64,000 nucleotides of DNA from an uncultured Alistipes sp. (GCA_900768015.1 CAAGBI010000009.1:1-64000), one strand, 5' to 3'. Shown: positions 51,147-60,708, numbered from the stretch's first letter. Notes: a model not told the origin generated them from the sequence alone. A program made the numbers and translations.

Positions 51147-54017
51147 TTAATGGGCATCGAGCCAGTTTTCCGCGCTACTGACCTCGGCGATAAGGGGTAC
51201 GCTAAGCGAGGCTACGCTCTCCATCGCCTCCTTCACTATGCGCTTCACGCTCTCGAGCTCCTCGTTGAGCGTATCGACGACAACCTCATCGTGCACCTGC
51301 ATAATCATCTTCGAGCGTATGCCCTCGGCCTCGAAGCGGCGATATATCTCCACCATGGCGAGCTTCATGATGTCTGCTGCCGAGCCCTGAATGGGGGCAT
51401 TTATGGCGTTGCGCTCAGCAAGACCACGCACCGTGCGGTTTGAGGATGTGATGTCGTGGAGCGTGCGCCTACGACCAAACATCGTCTCGACATAGCCATC
51501 AGTCGTAGCCTTCGCCACAGCATCATCCATATAGCGCTTAACACCTGGATATGTCTCGAAGTAGTTGGTTATAAGCTCCTTGGCATCGCGGTTTGAGATG
51601 TCGAGGCGCTGCGCAAGGCCAAATGCCGAGATACCGTAGATGATACCGAAGTTCGCGGTCTTGGCGCTACGACGCTCATCGCTCGATACCTCCGCAACGC
51701 CCTTACCGTAGAGGCGTGCGGCTGTCGCAGCGTGAATATCCTCGCCCTGCTTGAAGGCCTCGATAAGTGCCTCATCACCACTAAGGTGCGCCATCAATCG
51801 CAACTCAATCTGCGAGTAGTCGGCAGCAACCAGCGTATGCTCGGCATCCGATGCCACAAAGGCAGCACGGATGGGCTTACCCAGAGCATCGCGCACGGGG
51901 ATATTTTGCAAATTGGGGTTTGTCGAAGACAAGCGACCCGTTGCCGTAACCGCCTGATTATATGATGTATGTATTTTACCAGTCTCTTTATTTACCAACT
52001 CGGGCAATGCCTCGACATAGGTCGAAAGCAACTTCTTCACGCCACGATACTCCAATATCTTGCTCACGATGGGGAAGTCGTGCGCAAAGCCCTGCAAGTA
52101 CTCCTCCTCGGTTGAGAACTGCTTGGTCTTGGTCATCTTGGGCTTGTCGGTGATGCGCAGCTTGCCAAAAAGCACCTCGCCAAGCTGACGCGATGAGTTG
52201 ATGTTAAGCGCGGGCTCCCCCGCCATCTCGCGCACCTCACTCTCAAGGCGCTGCAACATCTCGCGCAACTCCACGGCATAGCGCGCCAAGGCCTCGCAAT
52301 CTACCGTCACGCCCGCCATCTCCATAGCGGCAAGCACATCTATCATCGGCGCCTCGATGTTGTGATAGAGGTCAAGCATAGCCATCTTCTCCACCTCGGG
52401 ATAGAGAACATGCTTCAGGCGCAGTGTGACATCGGCATCCTCGGCAGCATACTCCGCAACTCGCTCTACACCAACCATATCCATGGTCAGCTGCTTCGCA
52501 CCCTTACCTATAAGCGTCTCAATCGCAATAGGCGAATAGTTGAGGTAGCGCTCCGCCAAGAAGTCCATGTTGTGGCGCGACTCGGAGTCGAGCAAGTAGT
52601 GCATAAGCATGGTGTCGAGCCTCTTGCCACGCACCGCGATGCCCAACTTCGCAAGCACCATAAGGTCGAACTTAATGTTCTGGCCAATCTTCGCAATCGC
52701 CTCATTCTCAAACAATGGGCGCAATATCTTTACATATTCCTCGCGGTTTGCATCGCCGAAAGGCAAGTACCAGGCCTTGAATGGCTCGGCGGCAAACGAC
52801 ATGCCCACGATGCGGCAGGTGTTGGGGTCAACGCCCGTAGTCTCGGTGTCGAAGCAGAACTCCGCAAATGTCGTCAAATAGGCAACCAGCTCCTGCAACT
52901 CGCTGGCATTGTTTACTATACGATAGTCGTGTTTGGTTGTTGCGAGCGTAGCAAAGCCCTCAACTTCAGCCACCGTCTCAGCCTCGACAACGGGCTCTAC
53001 GGGAGCTGCCGCGGGGGCATCGAACATCGCAAAGAGATCGCCCTGACCCTCCAACGCGGCACGGCGCTTGGCCTCGGCCTTGGCACGCGCCACCTCCTGG
53101 AGCTGTGTCTGTGGCTCCTGCTTGGGAGCAGCCGTCACGGGCTCCACGGGGGCAACATTCTCCAAGTCACGGAGGAACGAGGTGAAGTTCAGCTCGACAT
53201 ACAACGCCTTTAGCTCCGTGTAGTTGGGGCAGCATATCGTTAGTGCCGCCTCGTCAAACTCTATGGGCGCATCCAAGCGTATGGTTGTCAACTCCTTAGC
53301 AAGCAGCAGTTTATCACCCCACTCGGCAATATTCTTACCCGTTTTGCCACCAATCTTATCGGCATTTGCAAGGATATTCTCCGCTGTACCCCACTCCCTT
53401 ACGAGCTTCGCAGCGCCCTTCTCGCCAATGCCCGGGACACCTGGGATGTTGTCCGAAGCATCTCCCCATAGCGCCAACACATCGCGCACCAATACGGGGT
53501 CGCTAAAGCCATACTTCGCCTCAATGGCTGCGCGGTCTGTGTGTATGATGTCGTCGCCCTTCTGGTTGTAAATCACACACTTATCATCGACCAGCTGACC
53601 ATAGTCCTTGTCGGGTGTCACCATGAAGACATCGTATCCCGCCTCTGCGCCACGCTTTGCGAGTGTGCCGATTACATCATCCGCCTCGAAGCCCTGCACC
53701 TCGAGGATGGGTATGCACATAGCCTCCAACAGACGCTTCACATAGGGCACCGAGAGCTTGATATCCTCGGGCGTGGGTGGGCGGTTTGCCTTGTACTCGG
53801 GGAACATCTCGCGGCGGAAGCTACCCCCAGGAGGGTCGAAAGCCACACCTATGAGGTCGGGCTTCTCGCGCTTCAGGAGGTCGCGCAAGAACTTCGTGAA
53901 GCCAAAGACCACCGAGGTGTTCATGCCGTCACGACTACGCATGGGGCGACCCATAAAGGCGTAGTAGTACTTGTATATCAGCGCATAGGCATCTATCAGG
54001 AATAGGCGTCTACTCAT
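51147..54017 (-). CDS. polA: DNA polymerase I
   Basis: A 956-residue enzyme with all three domains: 5' nuclease (1-290; SRDGMNTSVVFGF, GEKGAAKLV), proofreading 3'-5' exonuclease (about 365-540; DTETTG) and polymerase (about 580-956) with motif A ADYSQIELR near 730, motif B RRSAKTANFGIIYG and motif C MQVHDEVV near 908. It fills gaps and removes primers. Residues about 300-345 are a low-complexity linker longer than in E. coli. It is 24 bases downstream of queD. Confidence 0.96.
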   Translation of the reverse strand: MSRRLFLIDAYALIYKYYYAFMGRPMRSRDGMNTSVVFGFTKFLRDLLKREKPDLIGVAFDPPGGSFRREMFPEYKANRPPTPEDIKLSVPYVKRLLEAMCIPILEVQGFEADDVIGTLAKRGAEAGYDVFMVTPDKDYGQLVDDKCVIYNQKGDDIIHTDRAAIEAKYGFSDPVLVRDVLALWGDASDNIPGVPGIGEKGAAKLVREWGTAENILANADKIGGKTGKNIAEWGDKLLLAKELTTIRLDAPIEFDEAALTICCPNYTELKALYVELNFTSFLRDLENVAPVEPVTAAPKQEPQTQLQEVARAKAEAKRRAALEGQGDLFAMFDAPAAAPVEPVVEAETVAEVEGFATLATTKHDYRIVNNASELQELVAYLTTFAEFCFDTETTGVDPNTCRIVGMSFAAEPFKAWYLPFGDANREEYVKILRPLFENEAIAKIGQNIKFDLMVLAKLGIAVRGKRLDTMLMHYLLDSESRHNMDFLAERYLNYSPIAIETLIGKGAKQLTMDMVGVERVAEYAAEDADVTLRLKHVLYPEVEKMAMLDLYHNIEAPMIDVLAAMEMAGVTVDCEALARYAVELREMLQRLESEVREMAGEPALNINSSRQLGEVLFGKLRITDKPKMTKTKQFSTEEEYLQGFAHDFPIVSKILEYRGVKKLLSTYVEALPELVNKETGKIHTSYNQAVTATGRLSSTNPNLQNIPVRDALGKPIRAAFVASDAEHTLVAADYSQIELRLMAHLSGDEALIEAFKQGEDIHAATAARLYGKGVAEVSSDERRSAKTANFGIIYGISAFGLAQRLDISNRDAKELITNYFETYPGVKRYMDDAVAKATTDGYVETMFGRRRTLHDITSSNRTVRGLAERNAINAPIQGSAADIMKLAMVEIYRRFEAEGIRSKMIMQVHDEVVVDTLNEELESVKRIVKEAMESVASLSVPLIAEVSSAENWLDAH

Positions 54018-54041
54018 CTTCGTGCGGGTGTTTAAGCGGGT

Positions 54042-54494
54042 TTAGAAGTTGTCCGAGGCGAACCACTCAGCATAGGATGTGGCAGTCTCGTGTAGGCGCA
54101 ACGAGTATAGCTCCACCTCCTCGGGTAGCGCACCCAAGAGGCGCTCCGCAAAGTCGGCAAGCATATTCTCGCATGTTGGCTGGTAGTCGGTGAGCACCAC
54201 GCGCGAGAAGTTGTAGCCGAGGTTCTGGCACACCTCCTCCGCCATGGGGGTGTTACGCATCATGAAGGCGTGGTCGAGGCGATTTACAATCTGCTCGTTT
54301 ACGATGCGCTTCAAGAGTCCGAAGTCCATCACCATGCCCATCTTTGGCGACTCGGGGTCGCTCTGTGGCTCGCCCTTGATTGTCACAAATAGACGATATG
54401 AGTGGCCGTGAATCTCGCGACAGAGACCATCGTAGCCCTCCAACATATGCGCCGCCTCGAAGGTAAACTCTTTTGTTAGTCTAATTACCGACAT
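54042..54494 (-). CDS. queD: 6-carboxytetrahydropterin synthase (QueD/PTPS family)
   Basis: A 150-residue enzyme with the zinc ligands His16 (EAAHML), His29 and His31 (IHGH), the catalytic Cys25 and the C-terminal LHETATSYAEW strand. It makes 6-carboxytetrahydropterin from dihydroneopterin triphosphate for queuosine. Other PTPS members act in tetrahydropterin synthesis, but the Cys in CREIHGH and the bacterial context favour QueD. No other queuosine gene is nearby. It precedes polA by 24 bases and is likely cotranscribed with it. Confidence 0.85.
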   Translation of the reverse strand: MSVIRLTKEFTFEAAHMLEGYDGLCREIHGHSYRLFVTIKGEPQSDPESPKMGMVMDFGLLKRIVNEQIVNRLDHAFMMRNTPMAEEVCQNLGYNFSRVVLTDYQPTCENMLADFAERLLGALPEEVELYSLRLHETATSYAEWFASDNF

Positions 54495-54593
54495 TGTATT
54501 ATAGTTTTGTTGTTATAACTCACTTGAATCTTATCCCACAAAAATAATATATATTTTTGAATAGAGCAAAAGAGAGGGTGATTTTATGAGGAA

Positions 54594-54735
54594 AGGGAGG
54601 TCATAGAATTTAAGGAGATTAAGGAAATTAAGGAGTTTAAGGAATATAGGGAGGAAGTAATATATTCTGCCAACACTCTCGCTGTATTCCCTAAATTCCT
54701 TAAATTCCCTAAACTCCTTATTTTTCCCAATCACC
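54594..54735. repeat. Purine-rich 9-bp-period inverted repeat, copy 1
   Basis: On the plus strand the left arm (about 54606-54656) is built of degenerate AAGGAATTT-like units; the right arm (about 54684-54725) is its reverse complement in the same period. A loop of about 28 bases separates them. A second copy lies at 56337-56445; both stand next to the palindromic elements. Confidence 0.7.
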
Positions 54736-54750
54736 AGCCACCCAATTTCG

Positions 54751-54780
54751 TGTCAGAGTGGTGCAGATGTAGCGATGACC
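54751..54780. repeat. Half of a palindromic element
   Basis: CCCAATTTCGTGTCAGAGTG and the following GTGCAGATGTAGCGATGAC match the plus-strand start of the copy at 56460 at nearly every base, but the hairpin half is missing. Confidence 0.55.
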
Positions 54781-54802
54781 AACCTACATCAGCGGTAGGC
54801 CC

Positions 54803-54932
54803 AATTTTTCGTCAGAAGGGGTTAGGCTTGGTCTATCGCAAAAGAAATCGCCCAGGGATAGTACTATGATGTACAGCCCTGGACGGTTTACTTTAGTGAT
54901 GGGCCGAGAATGACCCCTTATCACGAAAAATT
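54803..54932 (-). repeat. 3'-flank palindromic element, copy C
   Basis: A 130-nt element that includes the last bases of the kbl stop codon. The arms 54803-54812 and 54923-54932 (AATTTTTCGT/ACGAAAAATT) pair perfectly, and AAGGGGT pairs with ACCCCTT further in. Read with kbl, it shares AAGGGGTCATTCTCG and CCAAGCCT with copy A and has the core GTACATCATAGTACTA enclosed by CCAGGG/CCCTGG. Confidence 0.8.
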
Positions 54933-56118
54933 ACTTCAAAACGCCGAGTTTCTTACCCACCTTAACAAAAGCCTCAACGCAACGATCAAGCTGCTCGGTT
55001 GTGTGACCTGCAGAAACCTGAACACGGATACGAGCCTGGCCCTTTGGTACTACGGGGTAGTAGAAACCTGTTACGAATACACCCTCCTGCTGGAGCTCTG
55101 CTGCGAAGTCCTGTGAGAGCTTAGCATCGTAGAGCATAACAGCGCAGATAGCAGATACTGTAGGCTTGATGTCGAAGCCTGCAGCAACCATCTTAGTGCG
55201 GAAGTGCTCAACATTTGCAACGAGCTTATCGTGAAGTGCGTCGCTCTCCTCGAGCATCTTGAACATCTCGATAGAAGCACCTACTACTGCGGGTGGGAGA
55301 GAGTTAGAGAAGAGGTAAGGACGAGAACGCTGACGGAGCATGTCGATGATCTCCTTGCGGCCTGTTGTGAAGCCACCTACAGCACCACCAAATGCCTTAC
55401 CGAGAGTACCTGTGAGGATGTCTACCTTACCACGGAGGTTGTAGAGCTCAGTGATACCGCGACCTGTCTTGCCGAGGACACCTGCAGAGTGGCACTCGTC
55501 AACCATTACGAGGGCGTCGTACTTCTCTGCGAGCTCGCAAATCTTGTCGAGGGGAGCAGCGTTACCATCCATAGAGAATACACCGTCAGTAACGATGATG
55601 CGGAAGCGCTGTGCCTGAGCCTGCTTCAAGCACTCCTCGAGCTCTGCCATGTCGGCATTAGCATAGCGGTAGCGCTGAGCCTTACAGAGGCGTACACCGT
55701 CGATGATAGATGCGTGGTTGAGGGCATCAGAGATGATAGCATCCTCAGCTGTGAACAATGGCTCGAATACACCGCCGTTAGCGTCGAAGCAAGCAGCGTA
55801 GAGGATAGTGTCCTCAGTGCCGAAGTAGTCAGCGATAGCCTTCTCCAACTGCTTGTGAATATCCTGGCAGCCGCAGATGAAGCGTACTGATGACATACCG
55901 AAGCCACGCTCGTCGAGAGCCTTCTTTGCAGCATCTACGAGACGCTGGTTGTCAGAGAGACCGAGGTAGTTGTTAGCGCAGAAGTTCAAAACGGGGCGGT
56001 TAGCAACATCGATCTCGGCACGCTGTGGTGACTCGATGATACGCTCAGTCTTGTACAAACCGGCAGCCTTAATCTCTGCCAACTCATCCTGCAAATACTG
56101 CTGAAATTTTCCGTACAT
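54931..56118 (-). CDS. kbl: Glycine C-acetyltransferase (2-amino-3-ketobutyrate CoA ligase)
   Basis: A 395-residue PLP enzyme of the alpha-oxoamine synthase family. It cleaves 2-amino-3-ketobutyrate with CoA to glycine and acetyl-CoA in threonine breakdown. FCANNYLGLS, the DECHSAG block and the PLP lysine in GTLGKAFGGAVGG are present. Close relatives are serine palmitoyltransferase and AONS, but length and FCANNYLGL fit Kbl. A CAAAGATA (-7, minus strand) lies at 56194-56187. No threonine dehydrogenase gene is adjacent. Confidence 0.9.
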   Translation of the reverse strand: MYGKFQQYLQDELAEIKAAGLYKTERIIESPQRAEIDVANRPVLNFCANNYLGLSDNQRLVDAAKKALDERGFGMSSVRFICGCQDIHKQLEKAIADYFGTEDTILYAACFDANGGVFEPLFTAEDAIISDALNHASIIDGVRLCKAQRYRYANADMAELEECLKQAQAQRFRIIVTDGVFSMDGNAAPLDKICELAEKYDALVMVDECHSAGVLGKTGRGITELYNLRGKVDILTGTLGKAFGGAVGGFTTGRKEIIDMLRQRSRPYLFSNSLPPAVVGASIEMFKMLEESDALHDKLVANVEHFRTKMVAAGFDIKPTVSAICAVMLYDAKLSQDFAAELQQEGVFVTGFYYPVVPKGQARIRVQVSAGHTTEQLDRCVEAFVKVGKKLGVLK

Positions 56119-56336
56119 GGTCGTAAAGTTTTAATTATTGTGTTAAAAGATTATCTTCTGAATAAGCACATGGCTACAATCAACTACAAAGATACAAAAC
56201 AATTCTTAAGTTTCGTAATAAAAGGCCGACTTTTTTGGGGTGGGTAGTGCAAAAAGAGGAAAGCAGAGGGTAAATATTTAATGAGTGCAATAAATTTAGG
56301 GAGTATGGGTCAGCCGAGGATGTTGTTGGGGATAAT

Positions 56337-56445
56337 GAATTTAAGGAGTTAAAGGAATATAGGGAGAGAGCACATAGTAGTAATCTACCAGAACTACCCC
56401 TCCCTAATTTCACTAATCTCCCTAATCTCTTTAATTACCTTAATC
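56337..56445. repeat. Purine-rich 9-bp-period inverted repeat, copy 2
   Basis: AATTTAAGGAGTTAAAGGAA-type units (56337-56370) face CTCCCTAATTTCACTAATC-type complements (56398-56445). It resembles 54594-54735 in unit, period and arrangement, and again lies directly beside a palindromic element. The remaining sequence between kbl and this repeat shows only the kbl promoter. Confidence 0.65.
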
Positions 56446-56459
56446 CTCCACCACGACCC

Positions 56460-56586
56460 AATTTCTTGTCAGAGTGGTACAGATGTGTCGCTGACATGAA
56501 AAATCCACCGATGGGTAGTACTTGAAGTACATCCCATTGGTGGATTTGATTGAAGCGGCACAGATGTGCCACTATCACAAGAAATT
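56460..56586 (-). repeat. 3'-flank palindromic element, copy D
   Basis: A 127-nt element ending one base from the stop codon of the EF-G2-like gene. The arms AATTTCTTGT (56460-56469) and ACAAGAAATT (56577-56586) pair perfectly. The inner hairpin CCACC/GGTGG encloses GTACTTCAAGTACTA (minus strand). Minus-strand alignment to copy B keeps GCTTCAATCAAA, the core, and TTTTTCATGTCAGCG while the stem bases differ on both sides. Confidence 0.8.
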
Positions 56587-56587
56587 A

Positions 56588-58741
56588 TTACTCTTCGTCG
56601 GTGTCAGTGTAAGCCTTCAAGAGCTTATCCTGTACATCGGCAGGAACCTGCTCGTATGATGCAAACTGCATGGTGTATGTAGCAGCACCTGAAGTGAGTG
56701 ATGACAATGATGTTGAGTAGCGGTAGAGCTCTGCAAGAGGCACGCGTGCATTGAGGCGGTCGAAGCCCTTATCTGACTCCATACCCATGATCATAGCGCG
56801 GCGGTTCTGAAGGTCGCTCATCACGGCACCCATGTACTCGCTTGGAGTGAGAACCTCGACGCTGTAGATAGGCTCCATAATCTTTGGACCTGCGTTGCGG
56901 AAGGCATCCTTGAATGCGTTACGGCCAGCAAGCTTAAATGAGAGCTCGTTTGAATCTACTGGGTGCATCTTACCGTAGTAAACAACTACGCGGATGTCGC
57001 GAGCGTAGGAACCTGTCAATGGACCCTCATCCATCTTCTCCATGATACCCTTCAAGATAGCGGGCATGAAGCGTGTGTCGATTGCACCACCCACAACTGA
57101 GTTGTAGAACTGCAACTTACCACCCCATGGAAGGTCGTACTCCTCCTTACCCTTGAGGCTGACAGCGATCTCCTGACCGTTAACCTTGTACTTAGTAGGC
57201 TCGGGCATACCCTCGTAGTAAGGCTCGATAACCAAGTGTACCTCACCAAACTGACCAGAACCACCAGACTGCTTCTTGTGGCGGTAGTCTGCCTGTGCCA
57301 CCTTAGTGATAGTCTCGCGATATGGAATCTTAGGTGCGAAGTACTCAACCTCCATCTTGTTCTCAGCCGAGAGACGCTGCTTGAGGATGTTCAAATGGTG
57401 CTCACCCTGACCCTGGATGATAGTCTGCTTAAGCTCCTTAGAGTACTCTACAAGGATTGTAGGATCCTCGAACTTAGCGTCGTTCAAGAGCTTACCGAGC
57501 TTCTCCTCGTCGTTCTGCTCCTTAGCCTTAACTGCTGCGCGGTAGCGAGGCTCGGGGAATACGATAGGCTCAACAGCGATGGGAGCTGCGGGAGCTGCCA
57601 AAGTGTCGTTTGTGCGTGTGCCCTTAAGCTTAACGGTGCAGCCGATGTCACCTGCTGAGAGCTCAGCAACCTTGATGCGGTTCTTACCAGCAACTGCGAA
57701 GAGCTGTGAGAGCTTCTCCTTGTTGCCTGTGCGAGAGTTCACAAGCTCCATACCCTCAGTCACCTTACCACGAACTACGCGGAAGTAGGTGATCTCACCG
57801 ATATGCTGCTCGAGCTGGCTCTTGAATACGAATACTACAGCTGGCTCGTCGTCGTTAGCCAAGATCTCCTCACCCTCAGTTGAGAGGAATGCGGGAGCCT
57901 TCAATGGGCCAGGACCTACATTGATGATGAACTCCATGAGACGCTTAGTACCGATGTCGCGCTTACCTGAAGCACAGAAGATAGGCATGATGTCACGCTT
58001 AGATACGCCGAGCTTCAAACCTGCGCGGATGTCGTCCTGTGTGAGTGAACCCTTCTCGAAGTAGAGCTCCATAAGTGCGTCATCATAGACTGCAGCAGCC
58101 TCAGCAAGCTCCTGGTTCAAAGCCTGTGCGCGCTCCATCTCGCTCTCAGGGATGTCATACTCCTCACGCTTACCGTTCTCGTCTACGAACTTGTAGAGCT
58201 TCATCATCAATACATCGATGAACGAGTCGAAGCCAGCGCCCTGGTTTACGGGATACTGAACGATAACGGGCTTAACAGAAGAGTTAGCGCGGATACCCTC
58301 GAGGGTAGCCTCATAGTTAGCCTTGTCGCCGTCGAGCTGGTTAACAACGCCGATAAGAGGCTTGTTAAGGATGCGAGCATAGCGAGACTGAAGCTCTGAG
58401 CCTACCTCCCAACCATTCTGTGCGTTGAGGACCATAACGCCCACATCACCTACCTTAAATGCTGAGAAGAGCGAGCCACAGAAGTCGTCTGAACCGGGGC
58501 AGTCGATGATGTTGAGCTTGCGGTTCATGAACTCTGTGAAGAGGGTTGTAGAATAGATCGAGCGCTTGTACTCGTGCTCGATATCTGTATTATCCGAGAT
58601 AGTGTTGTTATTCTCGATGCTACCCCTGCGGTCAATCACCTTACCCTCGAAAGCCATTGCCTCTGCAAGGGTAGTTTTACCGGCGCCAGGCGCACCAATA
58701 AGAACGATGTTCTTAATCTCTTTTGCTGAATAATTTTTCAT
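56588..58741 (-). CDS. fusA2: EF-G2-like translation factor with altered GTPase motifs
   Basis: A 717-residue elongation factor G paralog. All five EF-G domains are present, with GSGQFGEVHLVIEP in domain IV. The G motifs are changed: G1 is GAPGAGKT (16-23), G3 reads DCPGSDDF with Ser84 in place of the catalytic His of DTPGH, and G4 reads NQLD (134-137) in place of NKxD. A Bacteroides EF-G paralog lacking GTPase activity and needed in the gut is established; this protein is probably its counterpart. It is not the main EF-G, which would keep DTPGHVDF. A palindromic element starts one base after its stop. Confidence 0.85.
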   Translation of the reverse strand: MKNYSAKEIKNIVLIGAPGAGKTTLAEAMAFEGKVIDRRGSIENNNTISDNTDIEHEYKRSIYSTTLFTEFMNRKLNIIDCPGSDDFCGSLFSAFKVGDVGVMVLNAQNGWEVGSELQSRYARILNKPLIGVVNQLDGDKANYEATLEGIRANSSVKPVIVQYPVNQGAGFDSFIDVLMMKLYKFVDENGKREEYDIPESEMERAQALNQELAEAAAVYDDALMELYFEKGSLTQDDIRAGLKLGVSKRDIMPIFCASGKRDIGTKRLMEFIINVGPGPLKAPAFLSTEGEEILANDDEPAVVFVFKSQLEQHIGEITYFRVVRGKVTEGMELVNSRTGNKEKLSQLFAVAGKNRIKVAELSAGDIGCTVKLKGTRTNDTLAAPAAPIAVEPIVFPEPRYRAAVKAKEQNDEEKLGKLLNDAKFEDPTILVEYSKELKQTIIQGQGEHHLNILKQRLSAENKMEVEYFAPKIPYRETITKVAQADYRHKKQSGGSGQFGEVHLVIEPYYEGMPEPTKYKVNGQEIAVSLKGKEEYDLPWGGKLQFYNSVVGGAIDTRFMPAILKGIMEKMDEGPLTGSYARDIRVVVYYGKMHPVDSNELSFKLAGRNAFKDAFRNAGPKIMEPIYSVEVLTPSEYMGAVMSDLQNRRAMIMGMESDKGFDRLNARVPLAELYRYSTSLSSLTSGAATYTMQFASYEQVPADVQDKLLKAYTDTDEE

Positions 58742-59116
58742 AGTATTTTAGGTTTTTTAGGTTTTTATTCGGTTCTCAAGTCCCCCGATGTGGTGGTGAT
58801 TTACGCCACTCAAGGTGTTTAAGTGCCTTTGCGGAGTATAAAATTAAATACTTTTTTTCAAACCACAAAATAAAAAGCAATGTTTTTTAAGAAATAGGTT
58901 ATTTTTCGCTGTAAGAACGGGTGTCGCAAAGGCATCCCACATCGAGAAATTAAGAAACAAACTGTGCCACGACACAAAAAACCATATCGCAATTATAGTT
59001 GCATATACAGCATAGATATGTGGTTATTTTATATGACGCTCACAAATACGACAATGGGGCTGCTCCGCCATGGAACAACCCCACTATTATATATAGGTAT
59101 ATAGCTATTGTGGCTA
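58742..59116. other. Intergenic region, no gene seen
   Basis: It holds the upstream region of the EF-G2-like gene and the downstream region of comM. A hairpin TGGGGCTGCTCC/GGAACAACCCCA (59055-59083) could end comM, though no clear T run follows on that strand. No promoter matches the consensus well. Nothing else is visible. Confidence 0.5.
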
Positions 59117-60655
59117 TTATCTTCCCCAGTTCTCTCTGTCGAGCGAGCGGTAACCTATGGCCTCGGAGATGTGTTGCGGTGCTATCTGCTCCGCGCCCTC
59201 AAGGTCGGCAATGGTGCGCGCAACCTTTATGATGCGGTCGTAGGCACGCGCCGAGAGGTTGAGGTGGCTCATGGCACGCTCCAAAAGCTCCGAGCAGGTT
59301 CTATCAAGCGGTGCAAACTTGCGCAGCATAGCGCTGTTCATCATGGCATTGGCGTGTATATCGAGGCCCTCGAACCTGCGCAACTGCACCTCGCGAGCCT
59401 TGATGACACGCTCGCGTATTGTAGCACTCGACTCCGCGGGCGCAGCATCCGACATCTCGCTAATTGAGACGGGCGTAACCTCGATGTGTATGTCGATACG
59501 ATCCATCAGCGGGCCCGAGATATGCGCCATATAGCGGTGCACCGCGGCAGCAGAGCATGTACACTCCTTTGTGGGGTGGTTGTAGTAGCCGCAGGGGCAG
59601 GGATTCATAGATGCTATAAGCGTGAAGTTCGCGGGGTAATCCACCGAATACTTTGCACGCGAGATGGTGATATGCCTATCCTCAAGGGGCTGGCGCAACA
59701 CCTCCAGCACATTGCGGCCAAACTCGGGCATCTCGTCAAGAAACAGTACGCCATTATTCGCCAGCGACACCTCGCCAGGCTGTGGCGACTGACCTCCGCC
59801 TATGAGTGCCACCTGCGATGTAAGGTGGTGTGGAGCGCGGAAGGGGCGTGTGTAGATAAGGCCACGATGAGCGCCTATCTTACCCGCCACGGAGTGCACC
59901 TTCGTTGTCTCGAGCGCCTCCTCTAAGGTCATGGGCGGCATGATGCTCGGCATGCGGCGCGCAAGCATCGTCTTACCCGAACCAGGGGCACCCACCATGA
60001 TGACATTGTGGCCTCCCGCCGCAGCAATCTCCAATGCGCGTTTTACATATGCCTGACCCTTGACATCCGAGAAGTCCTCGGCATACTCGCTCTGCGCGGC
60101 TACCTCCTCCTCGCTCAACAAGTGCTCGGCAGGGGTATAGGGCATACGGCCTGAGAGTATCTCGCAAATCTCTATCAGCGAGCCTACGCCAATAGTCTCA
60201 ACGCCCTCAACCACAGCGCCCTCCGAGACATTCTCCTCGGGCATGAAGATGCGCTTAATGCCCATGTCGCGAGCCATTGCAACAATGGGCAGCACACCCT
60301 TTACGGGGCGTAGTTTACCATTTAGGGACAACTCACCGATGAACATCGAGTCGGCAAGCATATCGGTCTGTATCTGCTCCGTAGCCGTAAGGATACCGAT
60401 AGCGATGGGCAGGTCATACTGCGAGCCCTCCTTGCGCAGGTCGGCAGGGGCGAGGTTGACGACGGTCTTCTTCGCCTGGAGCTTAAAGCCAGAATTCTCG
60501 AAGGCGGCCTGTATGCGCTCGTGGCTCTCCTTGATGGTGTTGTCGGGAAGGCCCACGATAAACAAGCCTATGCCTCCCGAGGCGACATTCACCTCGGCAG
60601 TAACGGCCACAGCCTCGATGCCCGATATAGCACCCGTATGTACCCTTACAAACAT
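59117..60655 (-). CDS. comM: ComM/YifB-family AAA+ ATPase
   Basis: A 512-residue protein with an N-terminal Lon-protease-like domain (1-170) and a Mg-chelatase-type AAA+ domain: Walker A GAPGSGKT, Walker B VLFLDEMPEF, and the zinc cysteines NPCPCGYY and CTCS. ComM helps branch migration of incoming DNA during transformation. The C-terminal lid (SARAYDRIIKVARTIADL) is complete. It lies 53 bases after dnaB and probably shares its transcript. Confidence 0.92.
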   Translation of the reverse strand: MFVRVHTGAISGIEAVAVTAEVNVASGGIGLFIVGLPDNTIKESHERIQAAFENSGFKLQAKKTVVNLAPADLRKEGSQYDLPIAIGILTATEQIQTDMLADSMFIGELSLNGKLRPVKGVLPIVAMARDMGIKRIFMPEENVSEGAVVEGVETIGVGSLIEICEILSGRMPYTPAEHLLSEEEVAAQSEYAEDFSDVKGQAYVKRALEIAAAGGHNVIMVGAPGSGKTMLARRMPSIMPPMTLEEALETTKVHSVAGKIGAHRGLIYTRPFRAPHHLTSQVALIGGGQSPQPGEVSLANNGVLFLDEMPEFGRNVLEVLRQPLEDRHITISRAKYSVDYPANFTLIASMNPCPCGYYNHPTKECTCSAAAVHRYMAHISGPLMDRIDIHIEVTPVSISEMSDAAPAESSATIRERVIKAREVQLRRFEGLDIHANAMMNSAMLRKFAPLDRTCSELLERAMSHLNLSARAYDRIIKVARTIADLEGAEQIAPQHISEAIGYRSLDRENWGR

Positions 60656-60708
60656 ATATCAGTGCAAATAAGTAATTTCGATTATCAGCGCGATAAGTTA
60701 CCCACTAA

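Noticed and set aside
52362..53213. Open frame of 283 codons on the plus strand inside polA
   Set aside because: Antisense to the exonuclease and polymerase region of polA; no family features.
54531..54734. Frame encoding Lys-Glu-Phe repeats
   Set aside because: It is a reading of the 9-bp inverted repeat, which is better explained as a DNA repeat.
59055..59083. Hairpin as a confident terminator of comM
   Set aside because: Stem is fair, but no T run follows on the relevant strand, so I only mention it in the region entry.
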